Shown: one piece after another, positions 45,059 through 54,169 of the stretch
Numbering within the stretch: the first letter of the stretch is position 1
Layout: every line of letters begins with the position of its first letter
Origin: Gracilimonas sp965227785
GTDB taxonomy: Bacteria > Bacteroidota > Rhodothermia > Balneolales > Balneolaceae
Length of the DNA: 64,000 bases
NCBI RefSeq assembly: GCF_965227785.1
Contig: NZ_OZ245785.1
Coordinates: 1,364,001-1,428,000, forward strand
Direction: 5' to 3'
Notes under the pieces: model-generated
What the model saw: only the letters and a program-made list of their open reading frames with translations
Told to the model about the DNA's origin: nothing
Database searches by the model: none
Program-made: the position numbers and the translations under genes

Positions 45059-45117
45059 GTCATCCTGAGCGATTTAATAGTTTATACTATTTGATTTGTG
45101 AATGCGAAGGATCTTAA
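45059..45117. repeat. GTCATCCTGAGC...GAAGGATCTT element
   Basis: GTCATCCTGAGC begins at 45059 and GCGAAGGATCTT ends the element near 45115, with AT-rich DNA between. It is the same family as 40398-40426, in reverse orientation. Confidence 0.55.
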
Positions 45118-45233
45118 ATTATAGAACAATATGACTACGGTCTTAAAGCCTTCAAATATAGAAGTTTTATGACTTTCAAACTTACCCTAAAGTTGGTATC
45201 GTCAGGAGCTTTTACAACACGTAAATTTTTTCC

Positions 45234-45746
45234 ATGAGAGCAAATAAGGTTTTTATTAAGGTTATGCTCATCATAACCTATGTGCTTTTTCATCTTTACC
45301 TGCTTCGGCCTATTCGGACTGCCGTATTCCAATATCAGGTTGATGACGAATTAATTGAATCTGTGCAGTCAAGTCAGTATCTCTCTTTCCAAAAGCTGGA
45401 CACCCGGCTGGCCGTATTTAAATATTCAACAGGAAATGCGGAAAAACTTTTTTTCTACAAAATCTCCTTTGGTCATTTCTTTTTCCTGGGGATCATCGGG
45501 CTTATTCTATTCGGAGCAGAGAATAAGTTCTATGTTGTATTGATAGCAGCCCATGGTTTTATCTTGATTTCCGCTACTTTAATTTTTTGGATGGATCCAA
45601 TACAACACACATGGATGTTTCATGTTCTTGATTTTCTTTCAACCTACTTAGCTCCTTTATCGGCCTTAGGAGTTATTCCACTTGCTCTATTTTTTAATAG
45701 TAGAAATAAAGCTTCTGCCACTAAGGGCTTTTTAGCGAAGGGCTGA
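45234..45746 (+). CDS. Hypothetical four-helix membrane protein
   Basis: 170 residues. A first helix is at about 7-25 (VFIKVMLIITYVLFHLYLL), then a polar extracytoplasmic loop of about 45 residues, and three further helices at about 77-94, 101-120 and 128-152. I do not recognise the family; proteins of this shape accompany exosortase-type loci, but nothing here proves that link. The last residues (KGFLAKG) and the stop codon lie inside the palindrome at 45734-45757, so the repeat has supplied the C-terminus. It is the only plus-strand gene in 43.2-64 kb. Confidence 0.6.
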   Translation: MRANKVFIKVMLIITYVLFHLYLLRPIRTAVFQYQVDDELIESVQSSQYLSFQKLDTRLAVFKYSTGNAEKLFFYKISFGHFFFLGIIGLILFGAENKFYVVLIAAHGFILISATLIFWMDPIQHTWMFHVLDFLSTYLAPLSALGVIPLALFFNSRNKASATKGFLAKG

Positions 45747-45757
45747 ACCCCTTCGCT
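45734..45757. repeat. 9-bp palindrome AGCGAAGGG/CCCTTCGCT, copy 2
   Basis: It is identical to 43257-43280 including the loop CTGAAC. Its loop contains the TGA stop (45744-45746) of the preceding membrane protein gene. Confidence 0.75.
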
Positions 45758-46257
45758 GGTTTATTGGAAAACTATTTTACCCACCCCATCACCTTTAACC
45801 GTCATCCCGCGGCGAATGCCCGGGATCTTGTAGTTAAACTTTGCCAGGAACGTTGACAACCACCCCCAATTCAAATCGAAGAGATTCTTATCACCGCTAC
45901 GCTTCGTTCAGAATGACAGGGAGTTATTAAACATATTTATGCTGCTTTCACCAGCAATTCCTTTCAGGTACAAGTCATTCTGAGGGTACTCCCGAAGAAT
46001 CTTCATATGCTGATAAATGGCGCATCGCTTCTCCAACCTTTTGAAGATCCTTCGCAGGAATGCTCAGGATGACCTGTTAGTGTTGATTGCATCAATTGTC
46101 TTGACAGAGAGATTGCTTCGTCATTACTCATCCCGGGCCTGAATTCAGCAACACAAACTCCTCGTAATGACAGGCAGTTTATAAAATAGAAATTGAATCA
46201 GAAGCCTATTTAAAGCTTAGAACCCCTAACACCTTGCCCCTAAAACCTAACACCTCT
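45747..46257. other. Repeat-filled intergenic module 2
   Basis: 511 bases with no credible gene, homologous in layout to 43238-43827. It has the palindrome then GTTTATTGGAAAACTA, GTCATCCCGCGGCGAATGCC (45801-45820), GAAGAGATTCTTATC...CAGAATGACA (45878-45918), GTCATTCTGAGG...GAAGAATCTTCA (45973-46005), GAAGATCCTTCG...CAGGATGACC (46042-46073). It ends with CCTATTTAAAGC and CCTAACACCT words at the WbpA-type gene stop. Confidence 0.7.
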
Positions 46258-47589
46258 CTAAGCTTTAAAAATATGCTTCTCGTCCTTAGGCTCAACTCCC
46301 TTCATCGCATTCCTGGTATCAATAATACAATTGTTCCATTCTGCTAATTCGGAGTAATCTATGCTGGAGTGATTGGTAGATATGATTACCGCATCAAACT
46401 CAGAAACCACTTCTTTCTTCCATTTAATGGATGTATGTCCTGTCCACTCGGCATGCTCGCGTGTAGGAAGAACTTCAGGAATAAACGGATCAAAATAGGA
46501 TACTTCAGCACCCACTTTCTTCAGCAGGTCGAAAATCTTGAAGGTAGGCGACTCCCTCATGTCATCCACATCAGGCTTGTAGGCAAGACCAATCACCAGC
46601 ATGTTACTTCCGTTCATGGCCTTTTTATGAGCATTCAAAGCCAGCATAGCCTGGTCGATAACGTATTGCGGCATATCAGTATTGACTTCACCGGCCAGCT
46701 CAATAAAGCGGGTATGCTTTTCAAACTCACGCGCCTTCCAGGTCAGATAAAAAGGGTCGATAGGTATACAATGCCCTCCAAGTCCAGGTCCCGGAGTAAA
46801 CTTCATAAAGCCAAAAGGCTTGGTATCAGCAGCATCCAAAACCTCATGAACATCTATACCCATAGACTCATATACTACTTTTAACTCATTGACCAGTGCG
46901 ATATTTACAGAGCGAAAAATATTCTCCGTCAGCTTTACCGCCTCGGCTGTTTTGCAATCTGTAACCGGTACAGTCTGAACGATAGCCGTATCGTACATAG
47001 CTAAGGCTAACTTCAGGGCATCCTCTCCATGCCCACCCACGACTTTAGGAATCTTGGCCGTATTAAAATTAAGATTGCCCGGGTCTTCCCGTTCAGGACT
47101 ATAAGCCACATAAAAATCTTTTCCTGCTTTAAGCCCGGAATTCTTTTCCAAAATGGGAATCATTAATTCATCCGTAGTTCCTGGCCAGGTCGTGGATTCC
47201 AAAATCACCAATTGGCCTTTTCTCAGATATTTGGATACCGTTTCCGTGGTTTGTTCCACATAGCTCATATCCGGCTCCCGGTGATGATCCAACGGTGTAG
47301 GCACACATAAAAGAATGGCATCCGATTCATCGAGTCGGGAGAAATCTGTAGTGGCATCACAGTGGTCAGACTTGGACAGTACCTCCATCATTTCTGAACC
47401 AAGGTGCTTTATATAAGGAACACCTTTATGCAGGTTATCTACCTTATTCTGGTCGATATCATAGCCAATGACCGGTAACCCTGCTTCATGAAAGGTCCAT
47501 AGCAATGGAAGACCTACATAGCCAAGACCTAAAATTCCAACTTTGTACTCCTTGTTCTGAATTTTTTGAAGCAGGTTCTGAATTCCCAT
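46258..47589 (-). CDS. wbpA: UDP-N-acetylglucosamine 6-dehydrogenase, WbpA-like
   Basis: 443 residues. Rossmann motif VGILGLGYVGLPLLWTFHEA, then LCVPTPLDHHREPDMSYV, VILESTTWPGTTDE and AYSPEREDPGN. The catalytic cysteine is in GPGLGGHCIPIDPFYLTWKA, the form seen in WbpA-type enzymes that oxidise UDP-GlcNAc to its uronate. Its product is the substrate for the WbpB-like and WbpE-like enzymes at 37983-40247, so the three form a dispersed pathway. Minus strand, flanked by repeat modules. Confidence 0.9.
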   Translation of the reverse strand: MGIQNLLQKIQNKEYKVGILGLGYVGLPLLWTFHEAGLPVIGYDIDQNKVDNLHKGVPYIKHLGSEMMEVLSKSDHCDATTDFSRLDESDAILLCVPTPLDHHREPDMSYVEQTTETVSKYLRKGQLVILESTTWPGTTDELMIPILEKNSGLKAGKDFYVAYSPEREDPGNLNFNTAKIPKVVGGHGEDALKLALAMYDTAIVQTVPVTDCKTAEAVKLTENIFRSVNIALVNELKVVYESMGIDVHEVLDAADTKPFGFMKFTPGPGLGGHCIPIDPFYLTWKAREFEKHTRFIELAGEVNTDMPQYVIDQAMLALNAHKKAMNGSNMLVIGLAYKPDVDDMRESPTFKIFDLLKKVGAEVSYFDPFIPEVLPTREHAEWTGHTSIKWKKEVVSEFDAVIISTNHSSIDYSELAEWNNCIIDTRNAMKGVEPKDEKHIFKA

Positions 47590-47923
47590 CTAAACAATTT
47601 TTGCAGATTTACATTATAAAAGTAAATGTACATAGAATTCAATTGTTTAGGAAGCTTGATAAATGAACTTTATTTTGAATAGCCAACCATCGAGAACGGT
47701 TGAACCCTTCATTTGTGTACTGGAAAACTAGCCGACCTCTTAAAGATTCGTCTCGTCATACCCACGAAGTAAATACGGACATGCGGGATCTCCTTAATCT
47801 GTATCGAAGACCTATTCGGACAATTGCAGTTCTGAGCCTATGATGACTCGATTGTTGACACAATCAGATACCAAGCAGGCCAATCACTCTTACGTATCCT
47901 AATGCTAATTTTAGGGAGTAATC
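47590..47923. other. Intergenic region with diverged repeat module 3
   Basis: 334 bases without a credible gene. GAACGGTTGAACCCTTC at about 47694-47710 followed by GTACTGGAAAACTAGC matches the start of modules 1 and 2 with several changes. GTCATACCC...GCGGGATCTCC (about 47755-47792) matches their second segment. The remainder (47800-47923) holds nothing that I recognise. Confidence 0.55.
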
Positions 47924-49138
47924 TTATGTAGAAGAATATTCCCGTTTCTCACGGCCTATACCAGAATCTGATGAGGTGCTTTTCTCTTTATCATCAGATA
48001 TGGCTTGTGTTTCTTTTCGCAGTTCCTGAAGGGTTTTAGGGGAAGCAAGCTGTCCCTCAATATCAAATCCTACATTCTTAAGGATTTTACGCTTGAAACC
48101 ATTGGTTGGGAGAAACACGAACATCGAAAGCAGAGTCGTAGCAAATATCATATTTATATTCAATTGTTTTACACTTATAGCTATAAGTGTAATGAAAATA
48201 CTGCAGACATATAGCAAAATAGAAGTACTCTTATGTCCAAACCCAGCTGATAATATGGAGTGATGAACATGATCTCTGCCCGGATTAAAGGGAGATTTCC
48301 CTCTTCTGATTCTTTTATAAAAAACGGTAAATGTATCAAAAAGAGGAAGTGCTAAAATAGCAACCGGCAAGATGGGTGATGTAGCACCAAATACATCCGT
48401 ATAAGCAGGCACATCATTCAATCCAACAAAATTGATAGCCAATACAGCCAGCAAAAAGCCAACTACCAAGGAACCGGTATCTCCCATAAAAATTTCAGCC
48501 GGATTAAAATTGTACTTCAAATAGGCTGCAAGTGAAACCAACAATATAAATGATATAGTTGCTAAGGCCAGCTCTCCGGCAACATAAAAGCCTAAGCCAA
48601 AAAAGAAGGATGCAATCATGCCGGTTCCTGCAGCCAAACCATCAATTCCGTCTATCAGGTTATAGGAATTCACTACCACAATCATGGTAAAAGTTGTAAG
48701 TACTACGCTAGCCCAATAGGGTATTTCATAAATCCCAAATACCCCGTAAAAATTATCAATGTACATCCCACAACCAAAGATAAGCAAACCCGCTACTACC
48801 AGTTCCATTACCAGCTTGGTTTTAGCAGATAAATCAACAATATCGTCTTTGAGCCCTGTAAAAAACAGCAGTATCATTGCCGCAGAAAAGTAAGGATATC
48901 CCTGCATGTGCTCAGCAAAGCCGCTAATGGAAAAGCCTACAAAAAATGCCAGAAATATAGCTACTCCACCTAATGTAGGCACATAACGATCGTGTAATTT
49001 CCGGTCATTATCCGGTTTGTCATAAAAGTCGCTGTGGTAAGCAACTCTCCTTAAAATGGGGACAGAAAAGTAAGCTATCCCAAAAGCAACGATTGCACCC
49101 GTCAGGACCTGTATTAATTGTACATTCATATCGGTCAA
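47924..49138 (-). CDS. WecA/MraY-family undecaprenyl-phosphate sugar-1-phosphate transferase
   Basis: 404 residues with about eleven membrane helices. Motifs of the family: KLHDRYVPTLGGVAIFLAF, GLKDDIVDLSAKTK (Mg-binding Asp pair), NSYNLIDGIDGLAAGTG, FMGDTGSLVVGF, and PGRDHVHHSILSAGFGHKST (the WecA-type His motif). It should start polysaccharide assembly by moving a HexNAc-phosphate to undecaprenyl phosphate. A Ser-rich hydrophilic C-terminal tail follows. It is the last gene of the minus-strand polysaccharide operon or a separate unit, 92 bases from the deacetylase gene. Confidence 0.9.
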   Translation of the reverse strand: MTDMNVQLIQVLTGAIVAFGIAYFSVPILRRVAYHSDFYDKPDNDRKLHDRYVPTLGGVAIFLAFFVGFSISGFAEHMQGYPYFSAAMILLFFTGLKDDIVDLSAKTKLVMELVVAGLLIFGCGMYIDNFYGVFGIYEIPYWASVVLTTFTMIVVVNSYNLIDGIDGLAAGTGMIASFFFGLGFYVAGELALATISFILLVSLAAYLKYNFNPAEIFMGDTGSLVVGFLLAVLAINFVGLNDVPAYTDVFGATSPILPVAILALPLFDTFTVFYKRIRRGKSPFNPGRDHVHHSILSAGFGHKSTSILLYVCSIFITLIAISVKQLNINMIFATTLLSMFVFLPTNGFKRKILKNVGFDIEGQLASPKTLQELRKETQAISDDKEKSTSSDSGIGREKREYSST

Positions 49139-49229
49139 TTATTAAAACCCTATGCATATGTTATCTCAAGGCATCAAATATAAGACATTTCTCATTAAAA
49201 CATAATGAGCATATTTTAACGCCAAAAAT

Positions 49230-50051
49230 TTATATCTCCAGAATATTTTCACAAGTGGTAAAATTAAACTCTTTTAGCAAAGAACGTAATTTACCCTCCG
49301 TTGAAGATAACCCGGTATATGATTTAACTCTTCGGTGAAATGGCATCTTAACAACCGGTTGATTAGGTGCGAAATCTCTCGGGTGAAGATAAACCACAAC
49401 AGGTATTCCCCTTTTCTCAAATTTTTTGAATCCTTGCTTTATTGCCCATAATGGTAATGCCCTAAGATATCCGCCTCCACTGAATGGAACTTTAATAGGA
49501 CCCAGCTTACTTACACTCATGGGTAGTTCCGGTAATTCCCCGTCTCTTGTATAAATCGTATGAGCTTTTTGTTCACAGGGATATCCCCCATGCCCTCTTT
49601 TTGCGGGAAAGAGACTTGCATCATATTCTATCCCAACTTTATGCATAATATCAAATGCCCATTCAGTACCGGGAGTTATTGAAAAAGAAGGAGCTCTAAA
49701 ACCTCTGACTTTTTTACCCGTTTGATTCTCAAGAACGTCAACTGACCGTTTAAGATCATCATAAAACTCCTTTGGAGACAACTCGTATACTCTTCTATGC
49801 CAATAGGAGTGAGTTCCCAGCTCATGCCCTTTATCAACAATTTTTTTAGAAATCGATGGGTATTTTTCCGCTATCCAGCCTAATACAAAAAAAGTAGCCT
49901 TCGTACTCGATTTACCCAGAATTGAAAGAATTAGATCTGTTTTCTCCTCTACTATGGTAACCCGTTCATCCCATGTTGATACTTCTTCAAGCTCAGCAAT
50001 GTCCACAATGTGGAACCAGTCTTCTATATCAAAGGATAGCGCATGCTGCAT
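49230..50051 (-). CDS. Polysaccharide deacetylase, exosortase-locus (DUF3473) type
   Basis: 273 residues. NodB-type motifs: SFDIEDWFH (motif 1 Asp), GHELGTHSYWHRRVYEL (metal His residues), RGFRAPSFSI, and VVVYLHPRDF near the end. The SFDIEDWFH start and the C-terminal HPRDF segment are typical of the DUF3473 subfamily often seen in PEP-CTERM/exosortase polysaccharide loci. It lacks a signal peptide. It probably removes acetyl groups from a lipid-linked glycan. The start overlaps the stop of the upstream formyltransferase gene as TAATG. Confidence 0.9.
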   Translation of the reverse strand: MQHALSFDIEDWFHIVDIAELEEVSTWDERVTIVEEKTDLILSILGKSSTKATFFVLGWIAEKYPSISKKIVDKGHELGTHSYWHRRVYELSPKEFYDDLKRSVDVLENQTGKKVRGFRAPSFSITPGTEWAFDIMHKVGIEYDASLFPAKRGHGGYPCEQKAHTIYTRDGELPELPMSVSKLGPIKVPFSGGGYLRALPLWAIKQGFKKFEKRGIPVVVYLHPRDFAPNQPVVKMPFHRRVKSYTGLSSTEGKLRSLLKEFNFTTCENILEI

Positions 50052-50815
50052 TAATAAAACCTCTTTCCTATACGCTTAAACTCATTTACATCTTCCCGAG
50101 TCGGAAATGAATAATAGGTACTCTCTTTGTCAGGATTGGGAATAAGTTCATAACCACCCTCTCGAATCCTTTCAATGGCCTCTATAATGGCATCCATACC
50201 CACCTTTTTAGTATGTTGGATAAGTTCTTCTTGGGTGCGATTTTCAATCTTCACTTTCTTTTGTACCAATATTGGGCCACTGTCAATTCCTTCATCTACA
50301 AAGAATACAGATACTCCGGTGTAATCTTCGTTATTTTTGAGGACCCAAAAGGAAGGCATGAGTCCTCTGTATTTGGGTAATAAGGCTGTATGTAAATTCA
50401 AGCAGCCTTCCGGTGCCAACTCGATCAAAGCCTTTTTGAAAATCTGATTTCCTGCAATAGAGATCAGCAGATCTGGATCATAGCTTTTTAGCTTTTCCAA
50501 AGAGTCTTCGGAGTTTATGCTTCCTTCAATTTTGATCTTTTCGATTCCGTGTTTCTCCAGCACATGTTCTACTTTAGAAGAACTACTGAGTTTAGATCGA
50601 AGATATTTCATTCCATATCTTAGGAAAAAGGCATTCCCAAAAATTCGCCAGGTCTTGAGGGCTTTTTCTATAATAGATTCTTTTTTACCAAATGGGGATA
50701 CATCGAATACTACACAGCCAACTATGTTAGCTCCTTCCGGTACTCTTTCCAACAGATAGTCTAACTGTTGTGCTAAGTAAAAGGGATCGTCTTGAGTAAG
50801 GATAAGGATGTTCAT
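50051..50815 (-). CDS. Sugar N-formyltransferase-like protein with intact catalytic triad
   Basis: 254 residues. The formyltransferase core is GCLNLHTALLPKYRGLMPSFW with N140 and H142, and GVSVFFVDEGIDSGPIL with D178, so the Asn-His-Asp triad is complete. The N-terminal part (ILILTQDDPFYL) differs from methionyl-tRNA formyltransferase, and the C-terminal OB-type domain is missing, which suggests a sugar or other small-molecule substrate with formyl-THF. It overlaps both neighbours (TAATG and ATGA) in the capsule operon. Confidence 0.85.
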   Translation of the reverse strand: MNILILTQDDPFYLAQQLDYLLERVPEGANIVGCVVFDVSPFGKKESIIEKALKTWRIFGNAFFLRYGMKYLRSKLSSSSKVEHVLEKHGIEKIKIEGSINSEDSLEKLKSYDPDLLISIAGNQIFKKALIELAPEGCLNLHTALLPKYRGLMPSFWVLKNNEDYTGVSVFFVDEGIDSGPILVQKKVKIENRTQEELIQHTKKVGMDAIIEAIERIREGGYELIPNPDKESTYYSFPTREDVNEFKRIGKRFY

Positions 50816-51912
50816 CGGTCAGCTATAAGTTCTTTAAATAAATCTTCATATTGGTTTACAATAGTATCCCAGCTATATACAGTTCTAATTTGCTCAAGAT
50901 TGTCATCTATAAAGATATTTTTTCGTTCAGAATTTTCGTTCAACTTTTTTATATGCTCAGTTACAACTTCCTCACTCGAAAAGAATAATCCATTTTCTTT
51001 CAGTACAGACCTGTTAAACTCATTATCATGTGCTATAATAAAGCAACTGCAAGCCATAGCCTCCAGTAAAGACGGATTGGTGCCACCTACAGAATGTCCA
51101 TGAAAATAGGCTCGAGAATAGTATCTCAGATTATTAATCATATTCTGGTCATATATGCCTCCTAAAAAATTTATACCGGTTTGTCGATACTTCTTTTTTA
51201 GCACCTCTCCATATGAAGACCTGTGATTACCTACTACCTGGAATGGAATGGCAGATTGAGAAGCAACATAGCCATCTAAGATCATCTCTATATTATTCTC
51301 TGGTTCCAGACGAGCAATTAGAAGAAAGTACTTATTCTCCGTAACACAATACTCAGAAAGAGCCTCAACTTTTGGTTCAGTGAAAATTTCTGCCCCATAA
51401 GGAATCATGGTCGAGTTAACTCCGTATTCATCCAGAAGATAGTTTTGAATTCCTTCATTATCAGATACTAATGCATGGGATTTTTTTGCTCCCCATTCTT
51501 CAAATTTTTTAGTCAATTTTTTAACAAACACACTCCATTTGGCCCTTTTCCATTCCATCCCATCCATATTTGTAACTATTAACGATTCTTGGATGGGTGT
51601 AATAAAATAACTGATAGCTACACTTTGATACCCACACTCTAGTATCACATCAAAGTCTTTTCTAAGTGCATCTTTTAGACATAAATAATCATAAATGAAA
51701 TTAGCTGATGCTCCAAGCTTGTCTTCTGGGCTATACTGGTGAATGATCTCTACATCATGATAAACTTTCTCTTGAAAATCGTGAAAGTGAGGATTATAAA
51801 CAGTAACACTATGCCCCTTTTTAGCTAATCCAACAGATACATATTCTGCGAATTGTTCAAAACCTCCGTATTGATTCGGGATACCTCTGGTTCCAAGAAT
51901 TGCTATTTTCAT
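50812..51912 (-). CDS. Family 4 glycosyltransferase with DUF1972 N-terminus
   Basis: 366 residues. It opens with ILGTRGIPNQYGGFEQFAEYVSVGLAKKGH, the DUF1972 rhamnosyltransferase-like start. MDGMEWKRAKWSVFVKKL and VSDNEGIQNYL follow, and the acidic GT4 nucleotide-sugar motif is in GGTNPSLLEAMACSCFIIAHD. It is a retaining GT-B enzyme, cytoplasmic, adding one residue to the repeat unit. It overlaps the genes on both sides by 4 bases. Confidence 0.9.
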   Translation of the reverse strand: MKIAILGTRGIPNQYGGFEQFAEYVSVGLAKKGHSVTVYNPHFHDFQEKVYHDVEIIHQYSPEDKLGASANFIYDYLCLKDALRKDFDVILECGYQSVAISYFITPIQESLIVTNMDGMEWKRAKWSVFVKKLTKKFEEWGAKKSHALVSDNEGIQNYLLDEYGVNSTMIPYGAEIFTEPKVEALSEYCVTENKYFLLIARLEPENNIEMILDGYVASQSAIPFQVVGNHRSSYGEVLKKKYRQTGINFLGGIYDQNMINNLRYYSRAYFHGHSVGGTNPSLLEAMACSCFIIAHDNEFNRSVLKENGLFFSSEEVVTEHIKKLNENSERKNIFIDDNLEQIRTVYSWDTIVNQYEDLFKELIADR

Positions 51913-52898
51913 GTTATTAAATCTCTGTAAATACCAATTAACTCCAGACTTTTTGATCTTGAGTCTAAATTATTATCAAAAATGTAGCTTCTTATTTTTT
52001 TATCTTTAGTGTTTAAAACTTCATATACTAAATCTGCTAATACTTCTGATTGATTGATCTCAGCAACTTTACAGTTTGGAATATTATTAATCATCTCCTT
52101 TACATTACCAACATCTGTTGAAACAACTGGAGTATTACACGATATAGATTCCTTTACAGAATTTGGAGACCCTTCAAAATCAGATGTGATTAGGTGCAAA
52201 CTAGAGGCATTATAATAAAAGATGAGCTGGTCTCTCGGTACGTTTGAAATTGTTAGTTCTTCGATACTACTAATTGAATATTTCGTTCTTAATATTTGCA
52301 GTACTTCCTTGAACCTATCATATCTCTTTTGTTTTCTATGAATATCTTTTGAACTAACGAACAGTATATATTTCTTTTCTAAAGAAAGCCCCAATTTTTC
52401 CTTCGCTTTATTTTCTTCAATTTCAAAGAAATCAGATGTATCTACTCCATTGGGTAAATGGTAAGAATATTTTCTTTTAGCTAAATAAAATGGTAACCTA
52501 TCTTTTACAATAATTCCTATTCTCTCATTAGTTCTTAAAATTAGTTTTGTTATCAAAACTAGAGTTACTTCTAAAACTTTATGGGTCTCCCTATATTCAT
52601 TTTCAATTGAGTTTAAGAAAGAAACTATAAGTGGCTTTTTGGGTAAACAGCAAAAAACAAGTAAAAATGCTAACCCATGGAAACAATGTATAAGGTCGAA
52701 ATCTTTTGCTGAAATAATATTTTTTACATCTCTGTAAGCTCTTAAATAAGCTTTATAGCCATACTCCCTTGCATTAATAAAGTATATTTCACCGACAATT
52801 CCTTCATTTTTTACAGCCTCAATTTGGTCTTTAGTAAATACACAATACTCAGGATGGTTCTTTGTGGGATAGCCATTAGTCACCCATAAAACTTTCAT
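51909..52898 (-). CDS. Family 4 glycosyltransferase
   Basis: 329 residues. A GT-B fold is indicated by VLWVTNGYPTKNHPEYCVF, the interdomain YHLPNGVDTSDFF (about 148-160) and the C-terminal motif SDFEGSPNSVKESISCNTPVVSTDVGNVKE. The acceptor and donor cannot be told. It is codirectional with, and overlaps, the wzy-like and DUF1972 genes by 4 bases (ATGA). The region is visibly AT-rich. Confidence 0.88.
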   Translation of the reverse strand: MKVLWVTNGYPTKNHPEYCVFTKDQIEAVKNEGIVGEIYFINAREYGYKAYLRAYRDVKNIISAKDFDLIHCFHGLAFLLVFCCLPKKPLIVSFLNSIENEYRETHKVLEVTLVLITKLILRTNERIGIIVKDRLPFYLAKRKYSYHLPNGVDTSDFFEIEENKAKEKLGLSLEKKYILFVSSKDIHRKQKRYDRFKEVLQILRTKYSISSIEELTISNVPRDQLIFYYNASSLHLITSDFEGSPNSVKESISCNTPVVSTDVGNVKEMINNIPNCKVAEINQSEVLADLVYEVLNTKDKKIRSYIFDNNLDSRSKSLELIGIYRDLIT

Positions 52899-54169
52899 AA
52901 ATAATTACTTTTTAATTGGTTATATATTAATCCTGGAACACCTGCATATAATAAAATAAATGTCATTTGGCTTAGCATAGATAAAACAAGACTTTCAATA
53001 AATAGTAGTCCAGTAATTGCAAATACCAAATAAAAAAGGACTTGATTATGTTTGCTATGGGTTCCAGCTTTTTTCTTAATAAGAATTACAGGGAAAAAAT
53101 AAAGTATGAAATAAATGATACCGCCGATGAAACCATTTTCACCTAAAATAGAAGACCAATATGTGTCTAATAAATAGTTCGGCTTATTATTTCTTCTCAA
53201 AGCAGAATCTTTACTAAGTCCATGTACATTTGATAAGTTATAACTTCTATAGACATCACTATAACTATAATTCACAGGATAACTTCCAAATGTTCCCTGA
53301 CCTGATCCAAATGGAAAATTATCCATAGCTATATTAAAAGAAGTTATATATAACATGTTTCGCGGTACTGACTCATTGTGTTTAGACAATAGATACATGT
53401 TAGTATAACTTAGTATCTTGTTCTTTACTGATTCTATTGAGTTTACAGAAAAAACAAGAACTATTATAAATGTTAGCCCTGTCAGTACTAGTTTCTTTTT
53501 CGAATAAAAAATATACATGAAGATTAATATTACAAAAGCTAGTGCAAGAAGAGATTTCAAAATAGCAGAAGTAAGTACTATAAAAGTAAAAAATAGTATT
53601 CCATATATATATTTAGACTTCTTTTCTACTTGGTAAAGATATAAACTTAGAACCACGTTAATTACACTTAAGGTACCTATAAAAGCGGACGTTTTAAGAA
53701 AACGAGTCCAATATATATTGTTGCTAGAATTTTGGGTTACAAAAGAGTCAATTATGGAAATTGTTAATATTACTGCAATTGATATATATATGTATTTAAT
53801 TAATTTTTTTAAAGCTACATATTTTATAGAGACATTACTTAAAAGTATAAAAGTAACAAATGGCACTATAGATATCACGAAACCTATTAGGTAAAAAAAA
53901 TAACTGGTTAAATAGTCAGTGATAAATATATTTGCTGCATTTATCAATGCATATATCGCGAATAGTGATAAATACGTTTTATCAATGTATAGCCTGTAGC
54001 TTTTCTTTAAGATAAATACAATGATTACAAATAAAGCAAAAGACAAATAATCCAGGCCACTAATACTTATTCCAAACAGACCCCAAAAAAACTCTCCTAT
54101 TGTGGAGTTTAGAAACAATAGCAGAACTGTATATATAATTACTTCACTTCTCTTAAATTTAGATCTCAT
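52895..54169 (-). CDS. O-antigen/capsule polymerase (Wzy-like) membrane protein
   Basis: 424 residues with about ten to eleven hydrophobic segments and a large polar loop at about 270-340 (NFPFGSGQGTFGSYPVNYSY, DTYWSSILGENGFIGGI). GSGQGTFGS and GENGFIGG are of the type found in O-antigen ligase/polymerase (Wzy/WaaL) families. It should polymerise repeat units in the periplasm. It overlaps the ATP-grasp gene by 11 bases. Strong AT bias. Confidence 0.8.
   Translation of the reverse strand: MRSKFKRSEVIIYTVLLLFLNSTIGEFFWGLFGISISGLDYLSFALFVIIVFILKKSYRLYIDKTYLSLFAIYALINAANIFITDYLTSYFFYLIGFVISIVPFVTFILLSNVSIKYVALKKLIKYIYISIAVILTISIIDSFVTQNSSNNIYWTRFLKTSAFIGTLSVINVVLSLYLYQVEKKSKYIYGILFFTFIVLTSAILKSLLALAFVILIFMYIFYSKKKLVLTGLTFIIVLVFSVNSIESVKNKILSYTNMYLLSKHNESVPRNMLYITSFNIAMDNFPFGSGQGTFGSYPVNYSYSDVYRSYNLSNVHGLSKDSALRRNNKPNYLLDTYWSSILGENGFIGGIIYFILYFFPVILIKKKAGTHSKHNQVLFYLVFAITGLLFIESLVLSMLSQMTFILLYAGVPGLIYNQLKSNYL

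Noticed and set aside
43238..47923. CRISPR or integron attC array from the regularly recurring palindromes
   Set aside because: Spacing is irregular, the units differ, and no integrase or cas gene lies nearby.
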